Assembly: GCA_013696945.1 (NCBI GenBank)
Contig: JACCXQ010000053.1
Coordinates: 1-5,457 of the forward strand
Source of the DNA: Chloroflexota bacterium
GTDB taxonomy: Bacteria; Chloroflexota; Limnocylindria; Limnocylindrales; CSP1-4
Reading direction: 5' to 3'
Length of the DNA: 5,457 nt
The first letter of the stretch is position 1, and every line of letters begins with the position of its first letter. The translations under genes were made by a program, and so were the position numbers. This document shows positions 1-3,226 of this stretch, piece after piece. The notes below the pieces were generated by a model that saw nothing but the letters and a program-made list of their open reading frames with translations, ran no database searches and had not been told where the DNA came from.

Positions 1-1355
1 TCGGTGCCGGCCTGGCGGGCTCGGGCGCACCGCAGCCGACCGCGTCACCCGTAGCGATCGCGTCGCCGAGCGCCGCTCCCACCGCGTCGGCCCCCCAGCC
101 GACGGCCACTGCCCAGCCGACCGCCACGCAACAGCCGGCAACGCCCGCGGCGAGCGCGGCCCCGACCGAGGTACCGACAGCGACACCGGCGTCGACGGAG
201 CCCCCGGTCGCCCGGCCGACCCTGCCACCCGACGCGCCCGATGGGATCGGTCTCCTCTGGGAGGCGCTACGGTTCGTCCGCGAGCACTACGTCGACCGCG
301 CTGCACTCGAGGACGAGAACCTCACCTACGGCGCCATCCGCGGCATGGTCGAGGCGCTCGGCGACACTGGCCACTCGGTCTTCCTCACGCCGGAGGACCT
401 GGCCGCCGAGCGCGACGCTCTCGAGGGACGCCTGACGGGCATCGGCGCGTTCCTCGGCGAGCGCGCGGGGCGCCCCGTCATCGTCTCGGTCATCAGCGGG
501 GGCCCGGCGGCGCGGGCGGGCATCCGCTCCGGCGACATCATCGAGGCTGTCGACGGCAGGTCCACCGACCGGCTCCGTCCGGAGCAGGTCGCCGATCGCG
601 TGCGCGGCGAAGCGGGCACCCCGGTGACGCTGACGGTCGTGCATGCCGGCACGACCGAGTCCGTCGACGTGACCATCGTCCGCGAGCGATTCGAGATACC
701 GCCGGTCACGTGGACCATCGTCCCGGGCACGTCGGTCGCCGACATCCGGCTCATCCAGTTCTCGTCGGGAGCCGCAGCCGCCGTCACCGAGGCGCTGCGC
801 GAGGCCCTCGAGGATGGAGCGCACGCGGTGATCCTCGACCTGCGCAGCAATCCCGGTGGACTGGTCGATGAAGCGGTCGGCGTGGCCAGCCAGTTCATCG
901 ACCACGGCGTGGTCTACCAGCGGCAGGACGCGACCGGATCGACGGCACCGGTGGAGGTCCGTCCGGACGGTGTCGCCGTCGACGTGCCCCTCGTGGTGCT
1001 CGTCGACCAGGGCACCGCCAGCTCCGCCGAGATCGTCTCGGGCGCCATCCAGGGCAACGAGCGGGGACCCGTCATCGGCGTGCGGACGTTCGGCACCGGG
1101 ACGGTGCTCAACACGTTCGAGCTGTCCGACGGCTCCGCTGTGCGCGTCGGCGTGGAGCGCTGGCTGACACCCGAGGGCGACCTGATATTCGACAAGGGCA
1201 TCACGCCCGACGAGGTGATCGAGCTCTCCGCCGAGGCTGTCCCCCTGGAGCCGCCCGAGCTCGAGACCCTGACCCCAGAGGAGATCGCGGGCTCGTCCGA
1301 CGCGCAGCTGCTCCGGGCGCTCGAGATCCTGGCCGAGACGTCAGGCCGCGACTGA
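1..1355 (+). CDS. S41 family C-terminal processing peptidase with PDZ domain (5' partial)
   Basis: The reading frame is already open at base 3 and runs to TGA at 1353-1355, giving 450 visible residues; the true start, and any signal peptide or membrane anchor, lie upstream of the window. Order of parts: a Pro/Thr/Ala-rich linker (visible residues about 1-78); an N-terminal helical segment with FVREHYVD followed by GHSVFLTPEDL, typical of CtpA/Tsp proteins; a PDZ domain (about 145-225) with GGPAARAGIRSGDIIEAVDG; then the S41 core with LDLRSNPGGLVDEAV and DQGTASSAEIVSGAI. Aligned by eye to E. coli Tsp (Ser430, Lys455, Gln459), the nucleophile is Ser340 (codon 1020-1022), but the lysine position is Thr365 (1095-1097, FGTGTVL instead of FGKGTVQ) and the Gln position is Leu369. 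Such proteases trim or degrade proteins from the C-terminus outside the cytoplasm. Family assignment is secure; catalytic activity is uncertain because of the substitutions. Confidence 0.93.
   Translation, partial: GAGLAGSGAPQPTASPVAIASPSAAPTASAPQPTATAQPTATQQPATPAASAAPTEVPTATPASTEPPVARPTLPPDAPDGIGLLWEALRFVREHYVDRAALEDENLTYGAIRGMVEALGDTGHSVFLTPEDLAAERDALEGRLTGIGAFLGERAGRPVIVSVISGGPAARAGIRSGDIIEAVDGRSTDRLRPEQVADRVRGEAGTPVTLTVVHAGTTESVDVTIVRERFEIPPVTWTIVPGTSVADIRLIQFSSGAAAAVTEALREALEDGAHAVILDLRSNPGGLVDEAVGVASQFIDHGVVYQRQDATGSTAPVEVRPDGVAVDVPLVVLVDQGTASSAEIVSGAIQGNERGPVIGVRTFGTGTVLNTFELSDGSAVRVGVERWLTPEGDLIFDKGITPDEVIELSAEAVPLEPPELETLTPEEIAGSSDAQLLRALEILAETSGRD
3..236 (+). other. Pro/Thr/Ala-rich low-complexity linker of the S41 protease
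   Basis: In the S41 frame this stretch codes almost only Ala, Pro, Thr, Ser and Gln, with irregular PTA/QPTA units such as AQPTATQQP, and ends in RPTLPPDAPD just before the folded domain. Such segments are usual as flexible extracellular spacers between a membrane anchor or signal peptide and an enzyme domain, which supports an extracytoplasmic location. The first visible residues (GAGLAGSG) could be the tail of a hydrophobic anchor, but that cannot be decided from this window. Confidence 0.75.
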
Positions 1356-2237
1356 GCGCAGATCGACCGATACGGTGCGCTCGTCCGCGCCGCGAACGAC
1401 CGTCACCGCGAGTGCGCCGTCGGCGCTCGCATGGCCGAGCGCATCGAAGAGATCGTCCGCGCTCGTGAGCGTCCGCCCGTCGGCCGCGACGAGCAGGTCG
1501 CCCTCGGCGATCCCGGCGCGAGCGGCCGGACCATCGGCCTCGACCTCGCGAACGAGGAGACCGTCGCGCTCGGGCAGCCCGACCGCGCGGCGCATCCGCC
1601 GCGCGACACGGCCCGGGGCGATGCCGATGCCCAGGCGCGGCCGCGTCGGCGACTCCCCGCGTGCGACCGCCTCGAAACGTGCCTTGAGGGCAGCATCGGC
1701 GGGCAGCGCGAGGTAGAGCCCACCGTCGACGCGGTTGGTGTTGAGGCCCACGAGGCGGCCCTCGCGGTCCACGAGCGCGCTGCCCGACGATCCGGGCGCC
1801 ATCGGTGCCGTGTGCTCGATGCTCCCCGAGATCCTTCGTCCGCGGGGCCCGCGGAACTCACGTGCGACGCTCGACACGAGCCCGAACGTGACACGGCTAC
1901 CCTGACCAGAGGCGGTGACTGCGAAGACCGCCGACCCGATGCCGACCGTCCCTTCAGAAGCCCACTCCAGGGGCGGGATCTGCCCGGTGTCGACGGTGAT
2001 AGCAGCGATGTCGCCGTCGCTGTCCGCGCCCGCCACGCGACCGGCTGTCGACCGTCCGTCCGAGAACGTCACATCGGCTTCCTCGCCGCGGACGTTGTGG
2101 GCATTGGTGAGCACCGTGCCATCGGCCGCCACGACGCCCGAGCCGCCGCGCCAGCCCCCACCGACTCGCACCACTTGCGGCCCGACGTTCGCCGCGACCT
2201 TCTCGATGATCCCCTGCAGCTCGTCCAGCCCGGCCAT
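1341..2237 (-). CDS. HtrA/DegP-like trypsin-fold serine protease with one C-terminal PDZ domain
   Basis: The protein has 298 residues. The start is set at 2237 (MAGLDELQG), although the frame stays open to an ATG at 2315, because AGGAG sits 6 nt upstream of this ATG and homology begins here. The trypsin-like domain covers about residues 8-185. The expected triad is visible: His47 in TVLTNAH, Asp76 in DSDGDIAAI, Ser151 in APGSSGSALVD. The serine motif is GSSGSAL rather than the common GNSGGPL, but keeps the nucleophile and preceding Gly. A PDZ domain follows (about 200-295) with DGPAARAGIAEGDLLVAADG. There is no signal peptide or membrane segment, so it is predicted to be cytoplasmic, unlike classic periplasmic or membrane-anchored HtrA. 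HtrA proteins degrade or chaperone damaged proteins, with PDZ domains recognising hydrophobic C-termini. It is convergent with and overlaps the S41 gene by 15 bp, and is divergent from the HxlR gene, with a palindrome just upstream of its start. Confidence 0.9.
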   Translation of the reverse strand: MAGLDELQGIIEKVAANVGPQVVRVGGGWRGGSGVVAADGTVLTNAHNVRGEEADVTFSDGRSTAGRVAGADSDGDIAAITVDTGQIPPLEWASEGTVGIGSAVFAVTASGQGSRVTFGLVSSVAREFRGPRGRRISGSIEHTAPMAPGSSGSALVDREGRLVGLNTNRVDGGLYLALPADAALKARFEAVARGESPTRPRLGIGIAPGRVARRMRRAVGLPERDGLLVREVEADGPAARAGIAEGDLLVAADGRTLTSADDLFDALGHASADGALAVTVVRGADERTVSVDLRSVAA

Positions 2238-2243
2238 CGTCGT

Positions 2244-2248
2244 CTCCT
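2244..2248 (-). promoter_or_regulatory. Shine-Dalgarno site of the htrA-like gene
   Basis: Read on the minus strand this is AGGAG, 6 nt before the ATG at 2237-2235 (context GGAACAGGAGACGACGATG). It is the only strong ribosome binding site visible in the window. It decides the start of the protease gene over the in-frame ATG 26 codons upstream. Confidence 0.8.
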
Positions 2249-2262
2249 GTTCCTTGTAGTGG

Positions 2263-2285
2263 GTGACTTGCGAGTTGCAAGTTAC
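2263..2285. promoter_or_regulatory. Imperfect palindrome, candidate operator between htrA-like and hxlR-like genes
   Basis: The left arm GTGACTTGC (2263-2271) and right arm GCAAGTTAC (2277-2285) are inverted repeats with 8 of 9 matching pairs and a 5-nt spacer. The site can also be read as 7-bp steps: TTGCGAG, TTGCAAG, TTACACC (2268-2288). It is AT-richer than its surroundings and lies 26 bp upstream of the htrA-like start and about 60 bp upstream of the HxlR-family start. A dimeric winged-helix regulator such as the neighbouring HxlR protein would be a natural binder. The palindrome is seen directly; the binding partner is inferred. Confidence 0.5.
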
Positions 2286-2331
2286 ACCTTCCGACCTTTC
2301 GCGCGCAAGCCCCACCCGGCTCCGACGCCGC

Positions 2332-2337
2332 TAGCAT
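2332..2337 (+). promoter_or_regulatory. Candidate -10 box for leaderless transcription of the HxlR gene
   Basis: TAGCAT ends 7 nt before the ATG at 2345, and no Shine-Dalgarno sequence precedes that ATG. This spacing would put the transcription start at or next to the A of the start codon, giving a leaderless message. No convincing -35 box is visible. The call rests on hexamer resemblance (TANNNT) and spacing only. Confidence 0.4.
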
Positions 2338-2344
2338 CTGACCG

Positions 2345-2773
2345 ATGCGTGACCGGGCCCCCGATTCGGCTCTCGACGCCGCGCTCTCGCGTGTGGGCGA
2401 CCGCTGGTCGCTGCTCGTGACCGAAGCGCTCCTCGACGGCCCTCGTCGGTTCAACGAGCTCAGCACGCTGGTAGCCGGGATCGCGCCGAACATCCTGATC
2501 GATCGCCTGCGGCGCCTGGAACGGGACGGCGTGATCGCCGCCGAGACGTATTCGACGCGGCCGGTCCGCCTCTCGTACCAGCTGACGGATGACGGCAGGG
2601 AGCTGGCCGGCGTCCTTCGTCTCCTCGCGGCCTGGGGCGGTCGGGGCTCTACGAACGAGGGGGAGGCACTCCGCCACGCCGTGTGTGGATCGGCGCTGGA
2701 GGCACGTTGGTACTGCCCGACCTGCGCGCGGACCGTCGACGACGACGAGGCGAGCGCGCTCCGCTACGTCTGA
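2345..2773 (+). CDS. HxlR-family winged-helix transcriptional regulator with Cys-rich C-terminal tail
   Basis: The protein has 142 residues. Residues about 8-98 match the HxlR/MarR-like winged helix: VGDRWSLLVTEALLDGPRRFNEL (residues 17-39), the recognition-helix segment GIAPNILIDRLRRLERDGVI (45-64), a wing with RPVRLSYQLTDDG (72-84), and the final helix ending in AAWGG. These dimeric DNA-binding proteins often answer to aldehydes, quinones, disulphide stress or other reactive electrophiles. The N-terminal sensing cysteine common in redox HxlR proteins is absent. Instead the tail holds His111, Cys114, Cys124 and Cys127 (HxxC, then CPTC), a plausible zinc or redox site; similar CG...CxxC tails occur in some actinobacterial HxlR proteins. 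The gene is divergent from the htrA-like gene across 107 bp containing a palindrome, and its stop overlaps the convergent reductase gene by 10 bp. It probably controls itself, the protease gene, or both. Confidence 0.9.
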   Translation: MRDRAPDSALDAALSRVGDRWSLLVTEALLDGPRRFNELSTLVAGIAPNILIDRLRRLERDGVIAAETYSTRPVRLSYQLTDDGRELAGVLRLLAAWGGRGSTNEGEALRHAVCGSALEARWYCPTCARTVDDDEASALRYV

Positions 2774-3165
2774 CCGGGTTTCGTCTCCCGGGGCACAAGG
2801 TCGATCGCCACCGGCAGCGACTCACGCGCCCAACGGCTCAACGGCTGGTCCTGCGACCAACCCTGGTATTTGGATGCCAGTAGCCGTCGGGCGCGAGGCT
2901 CCGGCGTCTCACCCTCGATGACGCGGGCCTGACCGGCGAACGTCCGCCCCCCGATCCGGACCCGGACCGACGGCTGGGCACGGATGTTGCGCACCCAGTG
3001 CGCGGCATCGCGGCCGCCCGATAGAAGGTAGGCCGTCCAGCCCTCGACGGCGAACCAGATCTCGATCGTCCGCCGTTTCCCGGTCACCCGGCCGACCGTC
3101 TCGAGGTAGCAGACGGGCAGGCCCGAGAGTCCGGCCGGAAAGTCGGGAAAGTCTACGGTCGCCAT
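2764..3165 (-). CDS. Nitroreductase/quinone reductase family protein (Ddn-like, probably F420-dependent)
   Basis: The protein has 133 residues, about the normal length for this split-barrel family. Recognisable segments are TVGRVTGKRRTIEIWFAV (residues 23-40), matching the family pattern GRxSGxxR followed by a strand; YLLSGGRDAAHW (46-57) and VRNIRAQPSVRVRIGG (58-73), matching the family's (WxxN)(L/I)RAxPxVxV motif; and a C-terminal SKYQGW...LSRWARESLPVAIDL (98-123). Members of this group (PF04075) use reduced deazaflavin F420 to reduce quinones, nitro compounds or other substrates; the substrate here cannot be predicted. No signal peptide is seen, so it is probably cytoplasmic or peripheral to the membrane. 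The start at 3165 is supported by family length and a -10-like TACGGT 6 nt upstream; no Shine-Dalgarno site is present. It is convergent with the HxlR gene and divergent from the cyclase-ATPase gene. HxlR regulators often control redox enzymes, but a link to this gene is only inference. Confidence 0.82.
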   Translation of the reverse strand: MATVDFPDFPAGLSGLPVCYLETVGRVTGKRRTIEIWFAVEGWTAYLLSGGRDAAHWVRNIRAQPSVRVRIGGRTFAGQARVIEGETPEPRARRLLASKYQGWSQDQPLSRWARESLPVAIDLVPRETKPGQT

Positions 3166-3171
3166 GGATGC

Positions 3172-3177
3172 ACCGTA
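3172..3177 (-). promoter_or_regulatory. Candidate -10 box for the Ddn-like gene (leaderless)
   Basis: On the minus strand this reads TACGGT, followed by 6 nt (GCATCC) and then the ATG at 3165. With no Shine-Dalgarno sequence present, the spacing suggests a leaderless transcript beginning at or beside the start codon. No clear -35 box is seen. Confidence 0.35.
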
Positions 3178-3211
3178 GCGCGACCGCTGTGGCTGCGCTC
3201 GGGCGCCGCCC

Positions 3212-3217
3212 TACACT
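3212..3217 (+). promoter_or_regulatory. Candidate -10 box for the cyclase-ATPase gene
   Basis: TACACT is a good match to a bacterial -10 hexamer in very GC-rich surroundings. It ends 9 nt before the GTG start at 3227, so the leader would be absent or only a few bases long. No Shine-Dalgarno sequence precedes the GTG. The -35 region is not convincing. Confidence 0.45.
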
Positions 3218-3226
3218 CGTCTCGCG

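Noticed and set aside
267..905. 212- and 190-residue minus-strand frames opposite the S41 gene
   Set aside because: No domain is recognisable, and the plus strand codes a well-conserved PDZ and protease core.
1317..1359. Nested inverted repeats at the S41/HtrA overlap (GCGCTC/GAGCGC with an inner GGCC/GGCC), considered as a terminator
   Set aside because: The stems are short, the outer loop is about 31 nt, and there is no T-run on either strand.
1431..2420. 329-residue plus-strand open frame
   Set aside because: It covers the reverse of the HtrA-like protease, whose catalytic triad and PDZ motifs are clear on the minus strand, and it runs on into the HxlR gene in another frame.
2774..2791. 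CCGGG...CCCGG hairpin just after the HxlR stop codon
   Set aside because: It is only 5 bp with an 8-nt loop and no T-run, and lies within the coding end of the convergent reductase gene; too weak to call a terminator.
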